Of a DNA stretch of 49,333 nucleotides, positions 1-10,289 are shown piece after piece. Source of the DNA: Glomus cerebriforme (lineage: Eukaryota; Glomeromycota; Glomeromycetes; Glomerales; Glomeraceae). Made by a program: the position numbers and the translations under genes. The notes below the pieces were generated by a model, which saw only the letters and a list, made by a program, of their open reading frames with translations, was not told the origin of the DNA and did no database searches. Position 1 is the first letter of the stretch; each line of letters starts with the position of its first letter. The DNA is taken from positions 112,651-161,983 of the forward strand of contig QKYT01000080.1 of NCBI GenBank assembly GCA_003550305.1, in the 5' to 3' direction.

Positions 1-870
1 AATATACATGCAAAACTTGCAGTCAAACAGGACATAATAGCGCAAGGTGCCAAAATCGGTAATATATCTTTCTTTGTCTTGATTCTGTCTTGACTTATTT
101 TTTGACACTTCACTTAATGATATATCATGTTTATNATGTTTGCAGANGCCGTTAANNTTTATAGTNTTTATAGCATATNTGATACTGTTAAATTTCTTTA
201 AATAAATGCGCATTGATGCGCATTTTATTTTTGCGTAATGATCAGTTCAAAGCCACTGAAATCACATGATTTTAAATAAATAAATGTATAAATGCAAAAA
301 AACACTCAAAAAACGCATAAATTTTATTCAATAAAAATTTTATTTTCCGACCTAATTTTCTGAGGTTGTTACAAATAAGGTGTATAACAGGATGTTACAA
401 ATAAATTTATCCATATTTTTAAATTGATTATTATTGAATATGATATTATTACAAAAAGAAAATTAAATACAATATATAAATTTAAGAATTTCATTATGAA
501 ATATAGAATTGTAAAATTAAATTAACATGAGAATAAATTTAAAAAATGATAAATTTTATATATTTCTCTTGGGTTTAAAATTTATATGCTTTCACATCTC
601 TGAATCACGTGATTTTAATCAAATTTGATTGGCCAAATATATTACTACAAATTTTTATAATTTACAAACAATTGGCCAATTTTTTATTTATTTTATTTAT
701 CATAATCATTTCTTTAATAACAAATTATACATGCTTTTATTATATATAAAATAAAGAATATAAAGGACAGAGATGAAAACAGGAATAAAAATAAAAGTTT
801 ATAATAATAAAAGTAAAGAGAACTAGAATTAAAGTACCATTACAGAATTAATATCACAAAATTAAATACT
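1..870. other. AT-rich gene-free stretch at left edge
   Basis: No ORF with coding character is visible on either strand. The first 200 bases contain several N. Near 205-235 there is a short direct repeat of ATGCGCAT. Near 605-640 a segment around CACGTGATTTTAATC and ATTTGATTGG resembles segments near 2,530 and 3,185, so part of it is probably decayed repeat DNA. Nothing else can be supported. Confidence 0.6.
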
Positions 871-871
871 A

Positions 872-1190
872 CAGTGCATACAACCTAGTCCCAACAAAAA
901 ATTTTTAAGCAGCTAAATTTTTTATATTATGTAATACTTAAACTCGTAATTTTATTAGTCAGATTTATATAATTTAAGTTATAATTCTTAATTCTAGCCA
1001 AAATTATATATAACTCTAGCCAAATTTATATAGTTAATAACTAAATGAAAGTAATTTTAGCCAGAGTTTTATTAAGCTTAATCTGTTATATTATTCTAAG
1101 TTTATACTTTATGTTTATCTTTTTTTTGAGTAAGTAGTAGTGATTTAACTTTTATCAAATTTTGTTGCTGGGACTAGGTTGTATGCACTG
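872..1190. mobile_element. MITE, TA-flanked, Tc1/mariner-type ends
   Basis: The left end reads CAGTGCATACAACCTAGTCC and the right end is its reverse complement. The repeats match for about 22 bases, then continue with a small indel (CAACAAA on the left, GCAACAAA when the right is reversed). TA lies directly outside both ends (870-871 and 1191-1192), the target duplication of the Tc1/mariner superfamily, and terminal CAGTG is common in that group. The ~319 bp interior is AT-rich and has no ORF, so this is a non-autonomous element. Ends and target site are read directly; the superfamily is inferred. Confidence 0.85.
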
Positions 1191-1314
1191 TATCATAAAA
1201 TTAAAGTACTATTATAGTAGCAAATTAAGCACCATCACAAGATTAAAGCAGTATCTACAAAAAAATAAATAAAAAAAGAATGTTAATAATAATAACTAAT
1301 GTTCTTTTTTTAAT

Positions 1315-2480
1315 TAAAAATACTTCCCACCCATAATTACCTTTCAAGATAAGATTTTTAGGTTTCTTATAAAATTAAAGAAAAAAAAATATTAATGGGT
1401 TATACTTACATTTCTTAAAACTTATTTTGAAAACTTCCAACTTACCCAAATTCTCAAGGCCATTCCCTAGAAATATACTATATCTGGTTATTCATCTAAA
1501 AAATAACCAAATTTAAATTGATCCGTTTGTACTATCAAATTGACCAGATAGTTCAACAGATATCTAATCAATCCAATTATCCATTACCTAAAGAAAAAAT
1601 ACAAAAGAAACATTAATGATATTTCAAAGATAAAAAAAAAAAAATAAATACTACTTCCTAACTTACTTTTATGATCCAAGCCAAAGTTCAGATTCAAAAA
1701 GGCTTTCTCTAAAGAAAAAATGCAAAAAGGAATATTAATGATGTTTTAAAGATAAAGAAAAAGAAAATTCCAAAAAATACAAAATCTCAACTTACCTTTA
1801 TGATCCAAGTTGAAGTCCAAATTCAGAAAGATATCTTCTAAAAAAAAGAAGTAAAAGAAACATTAATGACATTTCAAAGATGAAAAAAACCAAAAAAAAA
1901 CAAATCTTCTTCTCTTAACTTACCTTTAAGCTGAAATTTAGTTTCAGAAAAATGTCCTCTAGAAACAAGATAAAAGGAATATTAGTGACATTTTAATGAT
2001 AAAAAAAAAATAAAAAAATAAACCAAACAATCTCCATTTCCAACTTACCTTTTATAGTTCAAGCCAAAATCCAGTTTAAAAAGATACCTCTTAAAGAAAA
2101 AAGTAAAAGGAGCATTAGTAACATTCCAAAGATAAAAAAATAACAAAAATCTTCTCCTAACTTACCTTTAAGCTAAAATCCAATTCCAGGAAGATATCTC
2201 CTATAGAAATAAAATAAAAGGAATGTTAGTAATATTTTCTCAAGGTTATTTCTTACAGAATTAAAAAAAGAAATGTTAATATGTTATACTAACATTTCTT
2301 TAAATCATTTTAAAAATTCAAAATTCCTAAGGCCATTTCCTACAAAATTAAAAAAAAAAAAACATTAGTGAATTATATTAACGTTCTTAATTTTAAAAAA
2401 ATTTAACTTACTAATTGAAGTTTCCAAAGCCATTTCTACAAAATAAAAAACAATTTGCCAAGTTCATATTTTGTCAGCTA
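1315..2480 (-). repeat. Tandem array A: micro-exon-like units (minus sense)
   Basis: About eight or nine imperfect units of ~120-130 bp. Read on the minus strand, a unit runs: a pyrimidine tract ending CTTTAG, a ~35-42 base segment (one begins AGAAAGCCTTTTTGAATCTG), a GTAAGTT donor-like site, a T-rich stretch, then a self-complementary core of the AACGTTANTAACGTT type, often mutated. The units are the reverse complement of array B, so A and B form a large imperfect inverted repeat around ~2,580-3,100. No continuous ORF is present. Confidence 0.8.
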
Positions 2481-3100
2481 TTCCTAGAAAAAAGAAAAAA
2501 TACAAATTGAAAAACAACGCATTTAAAAAAAATTAATCAAATTTTATTTTTAATCATATGATATAAAGTGGATGTGTTGCAACACCCCCATGTAAAATTA
2601 TTATTTCCTTTTTCATTATAGTAATTTATAAATTTATTATAATAAAAAAAAGGTTAAATGCAATATATCTGATAAATTTTATTGTAAAATATAATATTAG
2701 TAAATTTAAATTATTATGATTTTCAGAAAAATTGATCTGCATAAAATTTACTAAAATTAAATTTTAATTTTACTCCTATTTTTAAGTAGCATAAAAAATA
2801 GTAATATGTAAAAAAAAATTTTTCTTTTTTAAAATATAATTTTTTTTTATTTATACAAAGAACAGAAGCTAAAAGCTTTATTTTATATACTTTTTTATAA
2901 CTTATAATACATTATTTCTATGATTATACTCTATAATTATATATGATTACAATAATTACAAATGAATACAAATAATTATATTACAAGTAAGTAAACTTTT
3001 ATTTAATAATTTTGATTAAAACAACTTTTAAAACATATATATTATGATTTTTTAAAGATTTCAAAAGTTTATTATTATTATTGAAAATTACTACGAAAAA
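2481..3100. other. AT-rich spacer between inverted arrays
   Basis: No gene is visible. A perfect palindrome GTGTTGCAACAC lies near 2,573-2,584, in the position that a longer palindrome occupies at the ends of the neighbouring array element. The rest is A/T-rich with homopolymer runs. Confidence 0.5.
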
Positions 3101-4340
3101 CCACTGGTGTTCAACACCAGTGTCACGTGTTTATTATTTTTATATAAATTAGGAAATAATAATTTTACGCAATGCATCCCCTTATATCATGTGATTAAAT
3201 AAAATTTGATTGGTTTTTTTAAACATGTTGTTTCCATTTTGTATTTTTTCTTTTTCTAGGAACAGCGAACCATTTTTTATTTGTAGAAACGGCCTTGAAA
3301 ACTTCAATCGGTAAGTTGATTTTTTTTTGAAATTAAGAACGTTAGTATAACACACTAATGGTTCTTTTTTTTAATTTTGTAGGGAATGGCCTTGGAGACT
3401 TTGAGTGAATTGGGATTATCAAAATGGTTTAAAGAAACGTTAGTATAACACATTAACATTTCTTTTTTTTTTAATTTTGTAAGGAACAACCTTGAGAAAA
3501 CATCACTAACGTTCCTTTTGTTTCATTTTTATAGGAGACACTTTCCTGAAATTGGATTTCGGCTTGAAGGTAAGTTAAGAGGAGATTTTCATTTTTTTTT
3601 TGGTTTTTTTTTGTCTTTAGAACGTTACTAATGCTCCTTTTACTTTTTTTCTTTAGGAGGCGTCTTTCTGGACTGGATTTTGGCTTAGACTATGAAAGAT
3701 AAGTTGGGAGTGGAGATTGTTTGGTTTATTTTTTTTGTTTTTTTTTGTCATTAGAACGTTACTAACGTTCCTTTTGCTTTGTTTCTATAGAGAACTGAAT
3801 TTCAGCTTGAAGGTAAGTTAGGAGGGGATTTCATTTTTTTTTGTCTTTAGAACATCAATAACGTTCCTTTTACTTCTTTTCTTTAAGTGATGCCTTCCTG
3901 GACCTGGATTTCGGCTTANGTAAGTTGGGAATGGAGATTTTGGGGTTTTTTGGATTTTTTTTTTGTCTTTAGAATGTTATTAACATTCCTTTTTGTATTT
4001 TTTCTTTAGGAGACGCCTTCCTAAACTTGAACTTTGATTTGGATCATGAGAGTAAGTTGGGGGTTGTATTTTTTGGGTTTTTCTTTTTCTTTGTCTTTGG
4101 AACATCATTAACGCTTCTTTTTGCATTTTTTCTTTAGGACAAGCCTTTCTGGATTTGTATTTCAGCTTAAGTAAGTTGGGAATGAAAATTTTGGGGGGTT
4201 TTAGATTTTTTTTGTCTTTGGAACATTATTAACTTTTCTTTTTGTATTTTTTCTTTAGGGGGCGCCTTCCTGGACTTGGACTTTGAAGCGAAGTCATATG
4301 ATATATATGATCACGAGACACTGGTGTTGACCACCAGTGG
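3101..4340. mobile_element. Non-autonomous TIR element carrying array B
   Basis: The left end starts CCACTGGTGTTCAACACCAG then TGTCACGTG. The right end, reversed, starts CCACTGGTGGTCAACACCAG then TGTCTCGTG, so ~29 bp terminal inverted repeats differ at about two positions. Each terminus is itself a palindrome around GGTGTTCAACACC. The flanks are CGAAAAA on the left and CGATAAA on the right, a possible 7 bp target duplication with one mismatch. Inside both ends is a TCATRTGAT motif. The interior is array B and there is no transposase ORF. The superfamily is not assigned. Confidence 0.7.
3240..4290 (+). repeat. Tandem array B: micro-exon-like units (plus sense)
   Basis: Eight or nine units of ~110-125 bp. 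Typical order: TTTTTCTTTAG; a 22-42 base segment such as the one at 3535-3569 (contains TTGGATTTCGGCTTGAAG); GTAAGTT; a T-rich tract ending TTTGTCTTTAG; a near-perfect palindrome such as GAACGTTACTAACGTTC (near 3,754); then a new pyrimidine tract and acceptor. Donor-like GTAAGT is seen at 3311, 3570 and 3813 and again in later units. One unit near 3,700 has GATAAGT, a lost donor. The first two units use TTTTGTAG acceptors and a GGCCTTG core, linking this array to array C. Confidence 0.8.
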
Positions 4341-4472
4341 CGATAAATAACAAACTTCATTATTATTTTATTTTTTGTTTTAGAATTTTTTTTATTACAT
4401 TACATTAAAATATTAACATTTTATTATTTATTACAATTTAGATTATTTTTGATATAAATATAATATATATCT

Positions 4473-6046
4473 AAGGTTTCCGGGTGAAACTCATTTTGGA
4501 TTTTGTAAAATGGTGAAACTTCAAATAGTGAAGTTGAAACTATTGACAAAACGTTTTGCCATTGGCGAAACTTTAACAATTGCAAAATGGAGAAACTGCT
4601 GCGAAACTCCGTAGCCAATCAAATGTACAGTATATCAGGTGATCAGTAAATCTGCACATTTTGATAAAATATTCATGTTCACTACAAAATAAAGAAAAAA
4701 AAACGTTAGTCATCATACTAACGTTTCTTAAACCCTTTTCGCACAAATTACAACTCACCCAAGACAAGTTTCCAAGGCCTTTCTGTGTTCACTACAAAAT
4801 AAAAAAATAAGAAACATTAGTCATTATACTAACATTTCTTAAACTCTCTTCGCCAAATTACAACTCACCAAGACAAGTTCCCAAGACCGTTCAGTGTTCA
4901 TTACAAAATAAAGAAATAAGAAACGTTAGTCGTCATACTAACGTTTCTTAAACCCTTCTCGCAAATTTTAACTCACCCAAGACCATTCAGTTTTCACTAC
5001 AAAATAAAGAAATAAGAAATGTTAGTCATCATACTAACAGTTCTTAAACTCTTTTCACCAAATTTCAACTTACCAGACAAGTTCCAAGGGCATTCTGACT
5101 TCCGCGTTGACTACAAAATAAAGAAAAAAAAATGTTAGTTGTTATACTAACATTTCTTAACCCTTTTTGTCAAAGTTCAACTCACCCAAGGCCATTCCGC
5201 NTTCACTACAAAATAAAGAAAAGAAGAAATGTTAGTCGTTATACTAACGTTCCTTTCAAAGCTTTAAACCAAGACGTTTTGCGTTCCTACAAAATAAAGA
5301 AAAAATGTTAGTCATTATATTAACGTTTCTTAAAGCATTTTGGAACTTCCAACTTACCAGAAGTCTATAATTTGTTAAGGGTAGGGATTAGAGTTAATTA
5401 AAATTCTAGGTAAATTGAGAAAAAAAAATATTTTTGCTTTTTTTTTTAAAAAAAAAAAANGTATAGTGTGTATTTATAGTCTTTTAAAAAGGATTTGTTT
5501 TTTTTATTAAAATGATAAGATAATTTTTTTTTTTAAAAAAAAAAAGATTATCTATCTGATCGATGTACAACGGAATTATTATGTCATATTTATATGTAAG
5601 AACTAAGAACAATTATTGCTGATCAGATAAATTTTGGTATTGTTATGAAAAAAAAAAATTTAGTTATAATTTTAACTAATTAATTAGTGATCCAGCTAAT
5701 CCTGTAATTAAGGAAAAGCATCCAGGTAGATGAGAAACATTTCAAATTTTCAATAAANGAAATNTAAAACTAAATGTAAATACTAAAGAATTTGTACATA
5801 AATAATATGATAAATAATTAAATAAATTTTTTGTTTATATTATACAACAACAATTTTTAATTGTAAATTACAATTTTATAAGTCATACAAGTTTTGCAAG
5901 TTTTGTCAAGTTTCATTAAGTTTTGTCAAGTTTTGTCAAGTTTCGTCAGTTTCGCAGTTTTTCATTTTATTAAAATTTTGACAAAATGTTTAAACTAGTT
6001 TCGCATACGTTAATTGCTAAACTCATTAGTTTCACTCAGGAACCTT
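4473..6046. mobile_element. Non-autonomous TIR element carrying array C
   Basis: The left terminus begins AAGGTTTCCGGGTGAAACTC. The right terminus reversed begins AAGGTTCCTGAGTGAAACTA. Both sit in ATATATAT-rich flanks, so the duplication cannot be sized. Just inside are sub-terminal clusters of GAAACT/GTTTTG motifs: GTGAAACT repeats near 4,480-4,610 on the left, and AAGTTTTGTCAAGTTTTG repeats near 5,885-5,960 on the right. Array C fills the middle left, followed by homopolymer-rich sequence with N. No transposase ORF is present. Confidence 0.7.
4675..5355 (-). repeat. Tandem array C: micro-exon-like units (minus sense)
   Basis: About six units of ~115 bp. On the minus strand each has TTTATTTTGTAG, a ~30 base segment containing GGCCTTGGAAACTTGTCTTGG, a GTGAGTT donor-like site, then a hairpin with arms GAAACGTTAGT and ACTAACGTTTC and a 6 base loop. 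The hairpin is strongly conserved (near 4,918-4,947 both arms are exact), whereas the spacer varies. Short apparent ORFs in this interval are by-products of the repeats. Confidence 0.8.
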
Positions 6047-7150
6047 ATATATATCTAGATGTTAAGTTTATAATTATCTATAATAAAGTTTTATTTAATC
6101 ATGTTTAACTTTGTAAATTTAAGAAATAAATTATAATGAAAATTTTTTTTTTGATAAATTGTGATCACATGATTAAAAAATATTAGTTTTATTAGCTAAT
6201 TTGTTTATGATATACTGTATCATCAAATAATTTTATTAGTTTAATTTGTATATAACATATAATTATATTTGTGTTTTTTATATTATGAATATTTATTGCA
6301 AATTTTTATGCAAATTATTTTTTTTGAAAACTACAATAATGTAAAGGCAAGTAAAATTAATTTAAAAAATATTTTAAAAGAAGAAAAAAAAAAGATGATC
6401 CTAAAATTTGGCTGTGTATAATAATATAATATTTTTTATGACTATATTGTAAATCAAAAAATTATATAAATTTTTTCTTTTTTAGATATTATTACTTTTT
6501 TTGGAAATATTTAAACCCATGTTCAATTACAGAATTAAATATTAGAAAATTACTAAATATTACTAGTAGTAAGTTGCAATATATATAGTTTGCAACCTAT
6601 TTGCGTTAAATTATTACCTACCTATAAATAAATTGATATCTACTTACTGTTTTTAATGTTCTGTGACATTTTTATTATTAAAATGCTATTTACATGATTT
6701 TATCTTTCTATCATCAGGAAGTTTTAAACAGGCGTATAAAGTGTAAACATACGCTATGTGTTACTCAACACCAAAAAAGTATTGCGCAACAAACTCTTTG
6801 TAAACTAACGTGATTAAAAATGCATTGCACAACACTTTTTTAGATGTATAATAACATATAGTAAAATAACAGCAGTTTAAAAATGCATATAATAACATTA
6901 GGTTAGTTGAAAAACACATATTATTAGTTGAAAAATGCATATAAAAATGTTGAAAAATGAGTATAACAATACAAATTTTAGCATATATTAACTACATTTA
7001 ATAATTAAAAGCATTGTTAATTGATTTTATTATATTTAAACTATATTCATTTATTAAAAATGTATTAAATTACAAATTCTTCCTAGATATATTAACTATA
7101 CTATACTAACTAATTATTCAATTTTAATATCCAAACCTAGAACCTACAAA
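5356..7150. other. AT-rich repeats between arrays C and D
   Basis: No coding sequence is supported. Apart from the right part of the array C element, it holds an interrupted inverted motif TTGCAA-TATATATA-GTTTGCAAC at 6573-6596, and from about 6,590 to 6,720 a piece nearly identical to the reverse complement of 12,700-12,840. That marks the end of a shared repeat family. GTGTTACTCAACACC near 6,758 resembles the palindromes at array-element ends. Confidence 0.6.
6573..6725 (+). repeat. End fragment of the ~10-12 kb repeat family
   Basis: After TTTGCAACCTATTTG this segment runs through TTAAATTATTACCTACC, CTACTTACTG and ATGTTCTGTGACATTTTTATT. The reverse complement of 12,700-12,840 follows the same order with few differences, and a more diverged version occurs near 42,340-42,440. 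The shared sharp edge at TTGCAACC suggests a transposon terminus. Confidence 0.65.
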
Positions 7151-9510
7151 AAAAGTAACTAAGTTTCACAGCTAAGTTACGAAACTTACGTTTCTGACTC
7201 TCAAAAACCCAAATTTTAAGGAATAAACTGAATCTATAAAAAAAAGAAAAACATTCGGTTAGAACATTTCTAATAAAGAAAAAAAATGAAAAAATGAAGT
7301 TTTGTAATAAAACATTTGTTACAAAACTTACATTTCAGTTTCTCAAGTCCAGGAGTAAACCTACAAAAAAAGAAATGTTCGGTTAGAACGTTTCTATACA
7401 AAGAAAAAAAATGAAAAACAAAGTTTATAATAAAATGATTGTTACAAAACTTATGTTTTAGTTTCCATTTCTAGAGCCAAATCTATAAAAGAAAAGAAAT
7501 ATTCAGTTAAAACGTTTCTAATAAAGAAATAAAAAATAAAAAAATGAAGTTTATAACAAAGTAATTCGTTACAAAACTTACATTTCTTTTCTAATTCTGA
7601 ATATCCAGAGCCAAATTTATAAAAGAAAAGAAATGTTTAGTTAAAATGTTTCTAATAAAAAAAAGAAAAAACAAAAAAATGAAGTTCATAATGAAGTAAT
7701 TCGTTATAAAACTTACATTTCTTTTCTGATTCTGAATTTCCAGAACCAAATCTACAAAAGAAAAGAAAAAACATTCAGTTAAAATGTTTCTATATAAAGA
7801 AAAAAAATAAAAAATAAAGTTCATAATGAAGTAATTCATTACAAACTTACATTTTTTTTCTGATTCTGAATTCCCAAAATTGAATTTACAAAAAAAAGAA
7901 GAAACATTCAGTTAGAATATTTTTTAAAGAAAAAAAACCAAAAAAAATGAAGTTTTATAATGAAATGAATGTTACAAAACTTATGTTTCCAATTCCAATT
8001 CACAGAAGCAAACTATAAAAAAGAAAAAATGATTAATTAGAATGTTTCTAATAAAAAATGAAAAAATGAAAAAATAAAGTTCATAATGAAGTAATTCATT
8101 ATAAAACTTACGTTTCTTTTCTGATTCTGAATTTCCAGAGCTGAATCTACAAAAAAAACGTTCAGTTAGAATGTTTCTTAAAGAAAAAAACCAAAAAAAA
8201 TGAAGTTTTGTAATGAAATAAATGTTACAAAACTTACATTTCAGTTTCCCAAGTCCAGGAGCAAACCTACAAAAAAAAAAGAAACATTCAATTAGAACAT
8301 TTCTTAAAAAAAACAAAAAAAAATGAAGTTTCATTATAAAACTTACATTTTGAAAAGAAAGTTTCGAAGTTTTAACTTCAAAACTTATCAGATTTCTAAG
8401 CCAAAATTGAAAAAAACCTAACCCTACAAAAAAAAATGAAAAAAAACATTAGTACCATTTCTACTAATGATTCTTTAAGTAAATGCATCAGATGGGAGTT
8501 TTGCAAAGAAACTTCCATACCTGAAATGAAATCCAAGAACCTACAAGAAGAAAAAAAAAGAAATGTTAGAAACATTTCTATTTAAAAAAACAAAAAAAAA
8601 GAATAGTAAGTTTCATTACAAAACTTACTATTTTCTAGTAATTCCAAGTGCTCAAACCAAAGGAGAGTCTACAAGAAAAGAAAAAGAACTATTAGAAAGC
8701 GTTTCTAAAAAAAAAAAGAAAAAAAAATGGCAAGTTTCACAAAAAAACTCACCGCTTTCTAATTTCACATACTAATCTGAAAGCCAAAAGAACTTATAAA
8801 AGAAAAAAAAGAAACGTTAGAAATGTTCTTAATAAAAGAAATCCAAAAAAAATATAGTAAGTTTCTCAAAGAAACTTAAGAAACTTACCGTTTCTGATTC
8901 CAGTATCGAACTGAAAGTATAGAGAAGCTAAAGAAAAGAAAAGAAGAAATGTTAGAAATATTTCTTTAAAAAAAATGAAAAAAAATGATAAGTTTCATGA
9001 AAAACTTACCGTTTTCCCTCCCAGTCTGGAACGAAGAGCTCAGAGAATCTACAAGAAAAAAAGAAACATTAATAAGTGTTTCTAAAAAAAACAAAAAAAA
9101 ATTGAAGTTTCGCAAAGAAATTTACTGTTTTCCCTTTCCATTCCGAACTGAAAAGCTTAGAGAACCTATAAGAAAAAAAAGAAATGTTAATAAGTGTTTC
9201 TAAAAAAATAAAAAAAACAGGAAGTTTCATGAAGAAACTTAACGTTTTTCCTTCTCATTCTAGACCAAAGAGCTCAAAGAATCTACAAGAAAATAAAAGA
9301 AACATTATTAAGCGTTTCTAAAAAAAAAACAAAAAAAAAACTGTAAGTTTTGTGAAGAAACTTATCAGTTTCCACTTTCCAGTATCAGACTGAAAACTAA
9401 AAGACCTACAAAAGAAAAAAGAAGAAATGTTAGAAACATTTCTTTAAAAAAAAATGAAAAAAATAGTAAGTTTTGTGAAGAAACTTACCATTTCTCAATT
9501 TTCAGAACTA
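7150..9510 (-). repeat. Tandem array D: micro-exon-like units (minus sense)
   Basis: The largest array, roughly 18 units of ~125-135 bp. On the minus strand a unit has TTTTTTTGTAG, a 25-35 base segment (for example one containing CTCCTGGACTTGAGAAACTG), GTAAGTTT, a spacer in which GTAAGTTTTGTAAC-like sequence is often mirrored by GTTACAAAACTT, and a short hairpin such as GAAATGTTC-ggtta-GAACGTTTC. Units right of about 8,500 use GTAAGTTTC with TTTCTTGTAG. The two or three 70-117 residue ORFs here are Lys/Phe-rich frames through the repeats and are not credible genes. Confidence 0.8.
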
Positions 9511-10280
9511 AGTTCAAACGGTGATTAAAACTGATTTAAGGTTTTTAAAATTAACTAATAAACTGTAACTGCAGCTTAATTGATAAGCACGGTGTACAGT
9601 TATTTTTTTTAAAATAAATTGCAGCTCATATCATGTGATATACATGATACAAAAAAAGTATATAATGAGTCTTTTTTCATTTTTTTTTCATTTTTAATTT
9701 TAATTTTTTTTTCAATAATCTTGCAAAAAACCCCTCATTTATGAATGGGTAGAGGTCATTAGTACTTACAGGAGAAGAGCTATCGCTGCTTTCTCTACCC
9801 ATTCATAGTGACAAAAAGAGGACGTATTGGTAGTAAGATATTTTAAAAGAAAAAATTTTCTGAAACTAATCAAATAGTTTTAACCCAAATTATTTTCAAA
9901 TTTGGCCAGAATTATGTTTAATGTTGGCTAATATAATAATCCAGATTCCAATTTTAAAGATTTTTAATAAATTTAATAAAATTTTAATTATAATTTATAA
10001 AAAAAATATTTTTTAATATATTTATGAGATAAGTAAATTTAAAATAAATAAAATTTAATTATATAATAACTATTTATATTATATTAAAAAAATATTAATT
10101 GGCATTAATATATGGGTATTGCGTAATAATGTATAATGTGTTTAATAACTATTGGTATAGAAAAACATGTATATTAACTGCATATATTGATAAACTCCAG
10201 TATACAGATGTTTTATAACATATTAAACAACTGGTAACGTTGATCAACATATTTTTTGGTGTATATCAATATCTCTAATG
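9511..10280. other. Non-coding stretch with one long hairpin
   Basis: No ORF is supported. It contains TCATGTGATATACATGA near 9,631, resembling the sub-terminal TCATRTGAT motif of the array elements, then the hairpin annotated separately, then AT-rich sequence. Confidence 0.5.
9741..9806. repeat. 14 bp-arm hairpin around a 38-base loop
   Basis: The arms are ATGAATGGGTAGAG (9741-9754) and its exact reverse complement (9793-9806). The loop is less AT-rich than its surroundings (AGGAGAAGAGCTATCGCTGC within it). It could be a very short MITE or a structured RNA. Hammerhead ribozyme core motifs were looked for and not found. Confidence 0.6.
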
Positions 10281-10289
10281 ATATTCTTT

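Noticed and set aside
7591..8334. 82- and 117-residue minus-strand ORFs rich in Phe, Ile and Asn
   Set aside because: They run through several tandem units with the same phrases (NYFIMNFIF, RNILTE) and exist only because the unit length is near a multiple of three. No gene support.
8563..9203. 70- and 72-residue plus-strand Lys-rich ORFs
   Set aside because: Same tandem array read on the other strand; composition is that of A-rich repeats.
1315..9510. CRISPR array reading of the tandem units
   Set aside because: Units are imperfect, diverge gradually, lack unique spacers of fixed length, and the genome is eukaryotic.
9741..9806. Hammerhead ribozyme at the long hairpin
   Set aside because: CTGATGA and GAAA core elements are not in the expected positions.
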